Shown piece after piece: positions 16,696-25,513 of a stretch of 64,000 nt of DNA (the stretch's first letter is position 1; every line of letters starts with the position of its first letter). Below the pieces are notes generated by a model that was given only the letters and a program-made list of their open reading frames with translations, was not told where the DNA came from and made no database searches. Location of the stretch: positions 1,364,001 to 1,428,000 of the forward strand of contig NZ_CP032514.1 of the NCBI RefSeq assembly GCF_003606385.1, read 5' to 3'. The stretch is from Actinomyces lilanjuaniae. GTDB lineage: Bacteria > Actinomycetota > Actinomycetes > Actinomycetales > Actinomycetaceae. Both the position numbers and the translations under genes were made by a program.

Positions 16696-18027
16696 ATGGA
16701 CAAGCAGCAGGAGTACGTTCTGCGAGCGATCGAGGAGCGGGACATCCGTTTTGTGAGGTTGTGGTTCACTGACGTCTCCGGTCGGCTCAAGTCGGTGGCC
16801 ATTGCCCCGGCGGAGGTCGAGGGGGCTTTTGAGGAGGGGATCGGCTTCGACGGCTCGGCGATCGAGGGGCTCACCCGTGTCTTCGAGTCCGACATGCTGC
16901 TGGCCCCCGACCCCTCGACATTCCAGATGCTGCCGTGGAGGGACGGGGCCAACGGTGTGGCCCGGATGTTCTGTGACGTACTGACCCCCGATGGGGAGCC
17001 TGCCCGCACCGATCCTCGGGCGGTGCTGGAGCGGCAGGTCGCCCGGGTGGCAGAGGCGGGATTCACCTGCTACATCCACCCCGAGATCGAGTTCTACCTG
17101 GTCAACCGGGACTCTGAGGGGAGAATCCGTCCCACCGACGAGGCCGGCTATTTTGACCACGTGCCCGGAGGCACCGCCCACGACTTCCGGCGCCGTGCCA
17201 TCCTCATGCTGGAGCAGATGGGGATCTCAGTGGAATTCTCCCACCACGAGGGAGGTCCGGGGCAGAACGAGATCGACCTGCGCTTTGCCGACGCCTTGTC
17301 CATGGCGGACAACATCATGACCTTCAGGGCAGTTGTGGAGGAGGTTGCCCTCCAGGAAGGGTCGGTGGCCACCTTTATGCCCAAGCCGTTCCCTAAAGAG
17401 TTCGGCTCCGGCATGCACACCCACTTCTCCCTGTTCGAGGGAGAGCACAATGCCTTCTTCGACCCGGCTGGCCAGTACCAGCTCTCCGCCACCGGGCGTT
17501 CCTTTATCGCGGGCCTGCTCCACCACGCCGCAGAGATCACAGCGGTGACCAACCAGCACGTCAACTCCTACAAGCGCCTGTGGGGCGGGGACGAGGCTCC
17601 CAGCTACGTGTGCTGGGGGCACAACAACAGGTCCGCGCTGGTGCGCGTGCCCATGCACAAGCCGGGCAAGGCACAGTCAGTACGGGTGGAGTACCGGGGT
17701 ATCGACTCCTCTGCCAACCCGTACCTGGCCTACGCTGTCATCCTGGCTGCCGGGCTCAAGGGGATTGAGGAGGGTTACGAGCTGCCGCCGGAGGCGGAGG
17801 ACGACGTGTGGGCGCTGTCCGACGTCGAGCGCAGGGCACTGGGCATCCACGCTCTGCCGACCTCCCTGAAGAGTGCCGTGGCCGCGATGCAGCACTCCGA
17901 CCTGGTCGCTGACACCTTTGGCGAGGACAGCTTCGAGTACTTCATCCGCAATAAGCGTCGCGAGTACCAGGCCTACGACGCCCAGGTGACCGACTTCGAG
18001 ATCAGCCAGTTCTTCCCGCGCTCCTGA
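16696..18027 (+). CDS. glnA2: glutamine synthetase, type I, non-adenylylated paralogue
   Basis: A GSI-fold glutamine synthetase (glutamate, ammonia and ATP to glutamine) of 443 residues, the length of mycobacterial GlnA2. Motifs in order: FTDVSGRLKSV, GIGFDGSAIEG, IHPEIEFYLV, GPGQNEIDLRFADAL (metal ligands), FMPKPFPKEFGSGMHTHFSL, and NNRSALVRVP. The region matching the adenylylation loop reads DDVWALSDVERRALG and has no target Tyr, unlike the second glutamine synthetase at 25.5-26.9 kb. GAGGAGG precedes ATG 16696. glnE follows 72 bases downstream, the same order as in mycobacteria. Related non-GlnA1 paralogues can act on amines other than ammonia, so the substrate is not settled. Confidence 0.93.
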   Translation: MDKQQEYVLRAIEERDIRFVRLWFTDVSGRLKSVAIAPAEVEGAFEEGIGFDGSAIEGLTRVFESDMLLAPDPSTFQMLPWRDGANGVARMFCDVLTPDGEPARTDPRAVLERQVARVAEAGFTCYIHPEIEFYLVNRDSEGRIRPTDEAGYFDHVPGGTAHDFRRRAILMLEQMGISVEFSHHEGGPGQNEIDLRFADALSMADNIMTFRAVVEEVALQEGSVATFMPKPFPKEFGSGMHTHFSLFEGEHNAFFDPAGQYQLSATGRSFIAGLLHHAAEITAVTNQHVNSYKRLWGGDEAPSYVCWGHNNRSALVRVPMHKPGKAQSVRVEYRGIDSSANPYLAYAVILAAGLKGIEEGYELPPEAEDDVWALSDVERRALGIHALPTSLKSAVAAMQHSDLVADTFGEDSFEYFIRNKRREYQAYDAQVTDFEISQFFPRS

Positions 18028-18099
18028 CCTCGGGGCGGGCTGTGGGGAGAAAGGGCGCAGCCGCGGTCCTGCTGGGGCCGGGCAGGTACGGAGGTGCCC

Positions 18100-21000
18100 A
18101 TGGAGGCAGACGTGACAGGAAGGGTGGGCGGACGCCCGCCCTCGGCCCGTGTGCGTCTTCTGCGCGCAGGGTTCGCCGACCCCGTCAGAGCCGCTGTGCT
18201 CCTGGCAGACCCGGTCCTGGCGGACTACCTTCCTGCTACGGGTCCTGCTGAGCATCCTCTCCCAGGACCGTACCCGCCGGGTGCGCGCGACCTCGCCGAG
18301 CCTGACGCCCGTCATGAGGCGCTCCTGACGGCAATGTCGGACACGGCCGACCCGGATCTGGCCCTGCTGGCACTGGTCCGGCTCGCCCAGGCCTGCACCC
18401 GTTACAGCCAGTTGCCCGGTGCCGTCGCGGGGCACGGGTCGGGGCGCGTGGACAGCAGGCATGAGCCCGCCCGCCTGCTGCGTCGGCTTCTGGCCGGAGG
18501 CGCCGAGGCTAGCGGGGGGCGTGAGGAGCAGGACGGGGGAGAGCAGGACCGAGCCAGAGCCGACAGCGGGGACAGGACCGAGGCCAACCCGGCTCCTGGG
18601 GACGTGGAGGCGGGAGCGCTCGGGGAGCACCGGCGTCGGCTCCTCGCGGTCCTTGGGCACTCCCAGGCCCTGGGTGACTTCCTGGTCTCCCACCCTGAGC
18701 GACTGACGGCCCTGGCCCCAGCCAGGGCGTGGCAGGTAGCAGCACAGCCCACGACCCGCCAGCTGTTGCGCCAGGCTGTGACAGACGTGCTGGGCGCCCG
18801 GTCCCCGAGGTGTCCGGGTCCCGACAGCGCGACCCTTTTGCGCGCCACTGCCGCGCTGAGGTGCGCCTACCGGGACCGGCTGCTGACGATCGTCGCAGAC
18901 GACCTGACGTGTGAACAGCCAGTTGACCACGTCGCAGTCGTGGGTGCTCGTATGGCTGAGCTGGCTGACGCGGCCCTGGATGCCGGGCTGCTCGTGGCAA
19001 GGGCGGCTGTCGGGCCACGGGCAGACAGCGTGGCCCTGGCGGTTATCGCCATGGGGAAGACAGGTGCGTGCGAACTGAACTACGTCTCTGACGTCGACGT
19101 TATCTACGTGGTGGGTGCCCCCGGCTCGCAGGAGGCCGGTCGTGGTGCTCGTGTCACCAGCGACGGCAACGATGGGGATCCCAGCCCTGGCGCGCCCCTG
19201 AGCGAGGAGGCTGGCGCGCCCCTGAGCGAGGAGGAACTGGTCTCGGTCGGCACCCAGGTCGCCACCGAGCTGGCGCGGGTCGTGTCAGCCACTGCTGCGG
19301 AGCCTCCCCTGTGGCCGCTGGACACGGCACTGCGTCCGGAGGGAAAGGACGGCGCGCTGGTACGTACACTGGACTCCCACCTGGTCTACTACCAGCGGTG
19401 GGCGGCCTCCTGGGAGTTCCAGGCTCTGCTGAAGGCTCGTCCCAGCGCCGGGGACCGTCAGCTGGGGGCGGCCTACGTGGAGGCGGTGTCCGCCCTGGTG
19501 TGGGAGGCCACGCGCAGGGAGAACTTCGTGGAGGACGCCCGGGCTATGCGCCGACGCGTGGAGAGAGAGTCCGCTCCGCAGGGAGAACGGGACCGGCGTA
19601 TCAAGCTGGGTCCTGGAGGACTGCGGGACGTGGAGTTCACCGTCCAGCTCCTCCAGCTGGTCCATGGTCGCTCGGACACCTCCCTGCGTGTGCGTGGCAC
19701 CCTGGAGGCCCTGGAGGTCCTGGGTCGGGGCGGTTACGTCGCTCGGCAGGACGCGGCAGCCATGAGCGACTGCTACAAGGCGCTGCGTCTGCTGGAGCAC
19801 CGCAGCCAGCTCTACCGCCTGCGCCGTACCCACGACCTTCCCTCCCGTGAGGAGGACCTGCGCCGTATCGGGCGAGGTCTGCACCGTCACGTGGCTGACA
19901 CGGAGTCTCTGTGGACGGTCTTTCGTGGACTGAGGCGGCGGGTGCGCGCCCTTCACGAGGAGATCTACTACCGGCCGCTGCTGGGCGCCGCCGCGTCCCT
20001 GAGCGCCGATGAGATGGCGCTGAGCCCTCAGGCCGCCCGCGAGCGCCTGGCTGCCTTCGGCTACGTCGACGCTGAGGGCGCCCTGCGCCATATCCAGGCT
20101 CTTACCGAGGGCGTGAGCCGTCGGGCTGCCATCCAGCGACAGCTGCTGCCGGTCATCATAGGCTGGATGGGGCAGGGGGCGGACCCGGACTTCGGGCTGC
20201 TGTCGTTTCGCCGTCTCTCCGAGGCCGTGGGCGGCTCCCACTGGTACCTGGCGATGCTGCGCGACTCCCCGGTGGCGGCTCGCAGGCTGTGCCACGTCCT
20301 GTCCTGCGCCCACTGGGTCTGTGAACGCCTGTCGGAGCTTCCGGAGGCCATCGCCTGGCTTGACGACGATGACGAGCTGCTTCCTCGGCGGCAGGAGGCC
20401 CTGTATGAGGAGACTGTTTCCGTCTTGCGCCGACGTCCTCTGACCGGTCCCGACGAGGCGGCCCTGGAGAGGCAGGCCCTGGAGGCGGTCCAGGCCGTGG
20501 TCAGGGTGCGCGCCCGGGAGGAGGTGCGCGCCTCGCTGGCTGACTGCCTGGATGCGATCAGCCCTGAGCGCACGTCCACGATTCTCACCGGTGCCACGGA
20601 CGCCGTCCTGGCAGGTGCCCTGTGCGTGGCCACCGGACTGGTGATAGCGCTGCGTGAGGGAGCGTCCGCCGTGGCACAGGGGCCCAGCTCCTCCCTGCAG
20701 TGGCCAACGGCGCTGGCTGAGCACGCGATCATTGCCATGGGTCGGCTAGGGGGCTTGGAGGTGGGGTACGCCTCAGACGCTGACGTCCTCTTCGTGCATC
20801 GGTCACGTCCTGGCGCTGACGAGGCCCAGGCGGCCCAGGAGGCGGACGCGGTCGCACGCTGGACCGTCCGGCTGCTGGCGGCTGCCAGGCCCCACCCACT
20901 AGAGGTTGACACAGGTCTACGGCCAGAGGGGCGTCAGGGGCCTATGAGCCGGTCCCTGGACTCCTACGCGGACTACTACGGGCGGTGGGCGGCCGTCTGG

Positions 21001-21825
21001 GAGAGGCAGGCGCTGCTGCGAGCACGGGCTTGCGCCGGTGACAGCGAGCTCGGTCGGGCCTTTGAGGACCTTGTGGCCGGGCTGCGCTGGGCTGAGGGTG
21101 GTCTGAGCGGACAGGAACGGCGGGAGATCCGGCGCATTAAGGCGCGGATGGAGACCGAGAGGCTACCGCGGGCTGTGGACCCGGCTCGCCACCTCAAGCT
21201 GGGTCCAGGAGGCCTCAGTGACGTGGAGTGGTGCGCCCAGGTCCTCCAGCTGGCTCACGCCGACCAGGTCGAGGAGCTGCGTACCACCTCGACACTGGCA
21301 GCCCTGCGGGCGGCTGCGGCTGCCGACCTGCTTGACACCGAGGACGCGGCATGCCTGACTACCGCGTGGCTCCTTGCCAGCAGGCTGCGGGCGGCGATTG
21401 TGCTAGGGACCGGGCGGACTAGCGTGCCCAGGCGCGAGGTCTTGCCGGACGCGATCCGGGAGATCCGTCTGGTGGGGAGGCTGATCGGTTTGGAGGGCGG
21501 CCACGAGCGTGAGCTGGAGGACCTCTACCGTCGGAGTGCCCGCCACGCCCGGGCCGTGACGGAGAGGATCCTTTTTGGTGGCTCCAGTGGTAGTACCACC
21601 GCTGCGACCAGCAGGGCCGTGGCCCGTCGGAGGCCTCGCAGGGGCGCGGGGGGCGCCTCCGCCCGGGCCGTGCTCGGTCGGGACGCGACGACCCCGGAGA
21701 GAGGCAGCCTGCGGGGGACGGGGGTTAAGGAGACGAGGGCCTCGGGCGGCCGACCTGTCTCGTCGTGGCGGCGAAGACCGGGGCCAGGCGGACGCGTCGG
21801 TGAGGGACCCTACCCGTGGAGCTGA
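18100..21825 (+). CDS. glnE: bifunctional glutamine synthetase adenylyltransferase/deadenylase
   Basis: Controls glutamine synthetase by adding or removing AMP on a Tyr. Two nucleotidyltransferase halves are present: the N-terminal site has AMGKTGACELNYVSDVDVIY, the C-terminal one AMGRLGGLEVGYASDADVLF, each with a DxD pair. Conserved ALRPEGKDG, GRWAA-type and IKLGPGGLRDVEFTVQ / LKLGPGGLSDVEWCAQ segments follow each. The length of 1241 residues exceeds the roughly 950-1000 usual for the family, because of an inserted linker in the first half (with a tandem repeat at 19187-19234) and an Arg/Gly-rich tail of about 85 residues after RILFGG. ATG 18100 is chosen because GGAGGT sits 4 bases upstream; the in-frame GTG at 18094 lies inside that ribosome site. 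The likely target is the glutamine synthetase at 25514-26937. Confidence 0.94.
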   Translation: MEADVTGRVGGRPPSARVRLLRAGFADPVRAAVLLADPVLADYLPATGPAEHPLPGPYPPGARDLAEPDARHEALLTAMSDTADPDLALLALVRLAQACTRYSQLPGAVAGHGSGRVDSRHEPARLLRRLLAGGAEASGGREEQDGGEQDRARADSGDRTEANPAPGDVEAGALGEHRRRLLAVLGHSQALGDFLVSHPERLTALAPARAWQVAAQPTTRQLLRQAVTDVLGARSPRCPGPDSATLLRATAALRCAYRDRLLTIVADDLTCEQPVDHVAVVGARMAELADAALDAGLLVARAAVGPRADSVALAVIAMGKTGACELNYVSDVDVIYVVGAPGSQEAGRGARVTSDGNDGDPSPGAPLSEEAGAPLSEEELVSVGTQVATELARVVSATAAEPPLWPLDTALRPEGKDGALVRTLDSHLVYYQRWAASWEFQALLKARPSAGDRQLGAAYVEAVSALVWEATRRENFVEDARAMRRRVERESAPQGERDRRIKLGPGGLRDVEFTVQLLQLVHGRSDTSLRVRGTLEALEVLGRGGYVARQDAAAMSDCYKALRLLEHRSQLYRLRRTHDLPSREEDLRRIGRGLHRHVADTESLWTVFRGLRRRVRALHEEIYYRPLLGAAASLSADEMALSPQAARERLAAFGYVDAEGALRHIQALTEGVSRRAAIQRQLLPVIIGWMGQGADPDFGLLSFRRLSEAVGGSHWYLAMLRDSPVAARRLCHVLSCAHWVCERLSELPEAIAWLDDDDELLPRRQEALYEETVSVLRRRPLTGPDEAALERQALEAVQAVVRVRAREEVRASLADCLDAISPERTSTILTGATDAVLAGALCVATGLVIALREGASAVAQGPSSSLQWPTALAEHAIIAMGRLGGLEVGYASDADVLFVHRSRPGADEAQAAQEADAVARWTVRLLAAARPHPLEVDTGLRPEGRQGPMSRSLDSYADYYGRWAAVWERQALLRARACAGDSELGRAFEDLVAGLRWAEGGLSGQERREIRRIKARMETERLPRAVDPARHLKLGPGGLSDVEWCAQVLQLAHADQVEELRTTSTLAALRAAAAADLLDTEDAACLTTAWLLASRLRAAIVLGTGRTSVPRREVLPDAIREIRLVGRLIGLEGGHERELEDLYRRSARHARAVTERILFGGSSGSTTAATSRAVARRRPRRGAGGASARAVLGRDATTPERGSLRGTGVKETRASGGRPVSSWRRRPGPGGRVGEGPYPWS
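19187..19234. repeat. 24-bp tandem duplication inside glnE
   Basis: Bases 19187-19210 are repeated exactly at 19211-19234, giving the peptide AGAPLSEE twice. It lies in a hydrophilic linker of the N-terminal nucleotidyltransferase half, just after the SDVDVIYVVG strand, and keeps the frame. Its perfect identity suggests a recent slippage event. Confidence 0.9.
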
Positions 21826-22538
21826 AGCTGTCGGCGCCTCATGATCCGGTCAGGGCTTGGCAGGGCTGGCAGACCTGGCAGACTTGGCCCGTGAATCTTC
21901 TTCTTGTCCGCCACGGTCGTACGATCGGCAACGTCATGAACGCCCTGGACACGGGGTTCCCCGGCAACCCGCTGGACGACGTAGGGGTGGCGCAGGCCGC
22001 TGACCTGCCCGGGAGGCTGGAGGCAGCCGGGTGGCTGGGTAAGATCACCACGCTGTGGGTGTCTCCTATCCTGCGGGCACGTCAGACGGTCGCTCCGGTG
22101 GAGGAGGCGACGGGCCTGGAGGCACAGGTCCGCAGCGGGCTGCGAGAAGTCCTGGCAGGTGACCTGGAGATGCGCACCGACGTGCGGTCGATGCGCTGCT
22201 ACAAGGACACGACTCGCTCGTGGATGGTGGGACGTACTGCTGCTCGTGTTCCCGGGTCCCCGGAGGACGGTGCGGACACCTTTGCCCGCTTTGACACCGT
22301 CATCACGGAGGTCGCAGCGCAGACACCACCAGCCGCGACGGCGCTCCTGGTTGCTCACGGGACCGTCCTGCGCCTGTGGACCGCCTTGGCTGCTAGCCAG
22401 GCAGCAGGAGTGGACCCGGCCTGGGTGGCTCACACTCCCATGGACAACACGGCAATGAGCGTCGTTGAGGGCAGCCCGCACCAAGGGTGGCGGCTTATGA
22501 GCTGGAACGACGGCCAGTGGCGGGCCAAGGAGGCGTGA
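21816..22538 (+). CDS. histidine phosphatase family protein
   Basis: A second histidine phosphatase superfamily enzyme. Catalytic RHG lies in NLLLVRHGRTIGNVMNAL; other parts are SPILRARQTVAPVEEATG, LREVLAGDLEM and ALLVAHGTVLRLW. The substrate is unknown. The start is ambiguous. GTG 21816 has GAGGGA 8 bases upstream and overlaps the end of glnE by 10 bases, but adds an odd Trp/Gln stretch (AWQGWQTWQTWP) from a small DNA repeat. GTG 21891 would begin right before the family core (VNLLLVRHG) but lacks a clear ribosome site. Either way it looks translationally coupled to, or cotranscribed with, glnE. Confidence 0.8.
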   Translation: MELKLSAPHDPVRAWQGWQTWQTWPVNLLLVRHGRTIGNVMNALDTGFPGNPLDDVGVAQAADLPGRLEAAGWLGKITTLWVSPILRARQTVAPVEEATGLEAQVRSGLREVLAGDLEMRTDVRSMRCYKDTTRSWMVGRTAARVPGSPEDGADTFARFDTVITEVAAQTPPAATALLVAHGTVLRLWTALAASQAAGVDPAWVAHTPMDNTAMSVVEGSPHQGWRLMSWNDGQWRAKEA

Positions 22539-22623
22539 GCGGCAGCCCGTCAGTCAGGGAGGTGTCAACGGCCCGAAGCAGCGACTGGAACAGACACCAG
22601 TCATCGCTTATGACACCATGTCA

Positions 22624-23492
22624 TCACAGCACTGAGGACAGGAAGGCCCGCGTCCGCTGAGCCTGAGGCGCGTCCAGCACCTGTGCCGGAGATCCGGATT
22701 CGCACACGACCCCGCCGTCCATGAAGACCAGCTGGTCACCGACCTCCCGGGCGAAGCCCATCTCGTGCGTCACCACCACCATTGTCATCCCCGAGCGCGC
22801 CAGGTCCTTCATCACGGCCAGGACCTCACCGACGAGCTCGGGGTCCAGGGCCGAGGTCGGCTCGTCGAAGAGCATCAGCTCGGGGTCCATAGCCAAGGCA
22901 CGGGCGATGGCTACCCGCTGCTGCTGGCCACCGGAGAGCTGGGCGGGGTAGTGGTCGACACGGTCAGCCAGACCCACCCGTTCCAGGAGCTCGATGCCGC
23001 GCTGCCGAGCCTGGGTCTTGGGGACCTTCCTGACGTGGACCGGTGCCTCCATGACGTTACCCAGTGCCGTCATGTGGGGGAATAGGTTGAAGCGTTGGAA
23101 GACCATGCCGATCCTGGCCCGTTGGGCGGCCCGGACCCGGTCCGGCAGGGCATGGAGTCGTACCCGGCCGTTCCTGACCACCTCACGCATGCCCATGAGC
23201 TCACCGTCGACCCTGACGCGCCCGGCGTCGATCTGCTCCAGCTCGTTGATGCAGCGCAGCAGCGTGGACTTTCCTGAGCCTGAGGGGCCTACGAGGACGG
23301 TGACAGACCCCGGCTCCACAGTCAGGTTCACACCGCGCAGTACGTGCAGCTCGCCGAAGAACTTGTGCAGACCGGTGATCTCCACCTTCGGTACGGCTGA
23401 CTTCCTGTCTGCTGCAGGTGCCTCCTGCGTCGGCACCGTCTGCACGCTGCCCGGATCGGCGGGGGCGGGGGCGTGGGGCCGGTCGCGGTCAT
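22624..23492 (-). CDS. polar amino acid ABC transporter, ATP-binding protein (apparent frameshift near N-terminus)
   Basis: ATPase of a GlnQ-type amino acid importer. Walker A is [11 protein letters not shown], the signature [15 protein letters not shown], Walker [14 protein letters not shown], and the switch His VTHEMGF. In the sequence as given it forms one 622-codon reading frame with the permease upstream, but I read it as a separate gene. An ATG at 23492 with GGAGGT just upstream overlaps the permease stop as ATGA. From that ATG the first dozen or so codons are in another frame than the ATPase; one missing base in the G runs at 23461-23478 reconciles them, and 869 + 1 bases is divisible by three (289 residues). 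The fused reading is the alternative. Confidence 0.85.
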
Positions 23493-24492
23493 GGGCTGAC
23501 CTCCGTGACTCGGTCGGCCGTGGTGTGGGCGTCCAGGATCGCCTGCTGGCGAGCGGACAGGGAGCGTCGGCCGGCTCCCCGGGAGGGGAGCCATTGTCGA
23601 AGCCCCTCCCGTAGTAGCGCTCGATGAAGTGCTGACCGACCATGAGCAGCGAGGTGATAATGATGTACCACAAGGCGGCCACGATGAGCAGCGGGATCGT
23701 CTGGTAGGTCATGGAGGCGTAGGAGTTTGTCACAAAGGTGAGGTCCAGGGTGAAGGGCACGGCCAGGACCAGGGAGGTCGTCTTGAGCATGGAGATCGTC
23801 TCGTTGCCGGTAGGAGGCACGATGACGCGCATGGCCTGGGGCAGGACGATGCGACGCAGGATCTGGGACTGGGACATGCCCAGGGCACCTGCAGCCTCGC
23901 TCTGGCCCCTGTCTACCGAGTTGAGCCCCGAGCGCACGATCTCGGAGAGGTAGGCCCCCTCGTTGATCCCCAGGCCGACGACGGCCGCCACAAAGGGGGT
24001 GAAGACTGAGGTCGTCCTGAAGGTCAGCAGCTCGGGACCGAAGGGGACGCCCAGGCTCAGGTGCTGGTAGAGAGCCGACAGCGCTCCCCAGAACACCAGC
24101 TGGGTGTAGATTGGGGTCCCGCGGAAGAACCACAGGTAGGCCAGGGCCACCCAGCGCAGGACCGGGTTGTCCGAGCGACGCATGACCGCCGTGGTCACGG
24201 CCAGGACGATACCGATCACCATGGCCAGGAACGTCAGCAGCAGGGTCCAGCCCACGGCCTGCACGACACGGACCTCGCGGAAGAAGAACCACACCGTGTC
24301 CCAGTGGAACCTGTCGTTGGTGACCAGGCCGTGCACCAGCATGGCTCCCAGCACCAGGACCACGGCGGCACTGAGCCAGGTCCCGGGGCGCGGTACCGGC
24401 TTGACGTCGTTGAGCCTGACCGGGCTGGTGCGCTCACTCGTGCCTGGTTGGGCACCCACCTGGGTGCCCGGGGTGGTCTCGGATTGTGCCAT
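23489..24492 (-). CDS. polar amino acid ABC transporter, permease protein (apparent frameshift near C-terminus)
   Basis: Permease of the HisM/GlnP type. Several membrane helices are visible, from [18 protein letters not shown] and [16 protein letters not shown] to [14 protein letters not shown], plus the coupling motif [20 protein letters not shown] and [13 protein letters not shown]. After [12 protein letters not shown] the open frame turns Pro/Arg-rich, whereas the neighbouring frame reads [16 protein letters not shown] and ends VTEVSP with a TGA overlapping the ATPase start. One base missing in the run at 23585-23588 restores a 334-residue protein (1004 + 1 bases). The binding protein gene lies just upstream, 9 bases away, so all three form an operon. 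Confidence 0.85.
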
Positions 24493-24501
24493 GTCTCAGT
24501 C

Positions 24502-25419
24502 TCAGCCTTCTACTGCAGGGTTGAGAGCGGCGGTGTCCAGGGCCGCGTCCTCAATGCCCCAGCCAGCCAGGATCTCTTCCCAGACCCCCTCGTCCATGAG
24601 GTGCTGGACGGCCGCCTGGAGGGCAGCAGCTAGCTGCGGGTCAGTCTTGGAGATGACGATGCCCTGAGGCAGGGCGTCCTCGACCTCTCCCAGGGTCTGG
24701 ACCGCCCCGTCGGTCAGCTCCACGGCGTAGTCTGCGACGGTGGAGTCGGAGTACAAGGCGTCGATGACGTTGCTAGCCAGGCTTGTGGCTGCCTCTGACT
24801 GTGTGGAGTATGCCCGCACCGACAGCGCCGGGTGGCCGGCGTCCCGGCAGGACTGCGCGAGCTCGTTCATGCTGGTCTCCTGGGCTGTGCCGACCTGGAC
24901 TCCCACCGTGTAGCCGCACAGGTTCAGGTGATCGGAGACGTCAATACCCTCCGGATTTCCTGCGGCCACGTTGAAGCGTGAGCCCACGTTGATGTAGGCG
25001 AGCATGTCCACCTCCAGGGTGCGGGCAGAGGTGATGGTGAAGGAGGAGATACCGACGTCGTACTTGGAGCCGACAGCAGCGATGATGGAGTCGAACTCGG
25101 CCGTGTGGGTCTGGGAGCTGACTCCGAGCACCGCCGCGACCGCCCGGGAGAGATCAACGTCATAGCCGATGGGGCTGCCCTGGGTGTCGAGGAACTCGGC
25201 CGGGGCGTAGTCGGTGGAGGCGGCCACGTCAAGGACCCCGTCCGCAAGAACCTCCTCGGGCAGCAGGGCAGCGATCTCAGGCTGCACCTGGATCCCTGAG
25301 ACGTCGTAGGTCCCGGTGGAGGGAGCCGAGGAGTCGGCCCGCCAGTCGGCTGCGTGGGTGCACCCACCCAGAACCAGGCAGGCGACGGCCGCTACGAGCA
25401 GCGGGCGGCGGGTCGTCAT
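24502..25419 (-). CDS. amino acid ABC transporter substrate-binding lipoprotein
   Basis: Extracellular solute-binding protein of family 3. The start is ATG 25419, preceded by GGAAGGAG; the signal peptide MTTRRPLLVAAVACLVLGGC ends in a lipobox with the acylated Cys. The binding fold begins at LDVAASTDYAPAEFLD, with GSPIGYDVDLSRAVAAVLGV, GISSFTITSARTLEVDML and YTVGVQVGTAQE. The C-terminus has LPQGIVISKTDPQLAAALQA. This order is typical of GlnH/FliY-type proteins for polar amino acids; the ligand is not predictable. It is the first gene of the operon. Its place between glnE and glnA suggests glutamine or glutamate uptake, which is inference. Confidence 0.9.
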   Translation of the reverse strand: MTTRRPLLVAAVACLVLGGCTHAADWRADSSAPSTGTYDVSGIQVQPEIAALLPEEVLADGVLDVAASTDYAPAEFLDTQGSPIGYDVDLSRAVAAVLGVSSQTHTAEFDSIIAAVGSKYDVGISSFTITSARTLEVDMLAYINVGSRFNVAAGNPEGIDVSDHLNLCGYTVGVQVGTAQETSMNELAQSCRDAGHPALSVRAYSTQSEAATSLASNVIDALYSDSTVADYAVELTDGAVQTLGEVEDALPQGIVISKTDPQLAAALQAAVQHLMDEGVWEEILAGWGIEDAALDTAALNPAVEG

Positions 25420-25513
25420 GCAGGCTCCTTCCTCGTCAGGGTGACCAGAAACAGTATCCACTACGTAGCATAAGCATGCGCCTCGAGTCCCGTCGAGCCG
25501 GTGGTGCTCGCGC

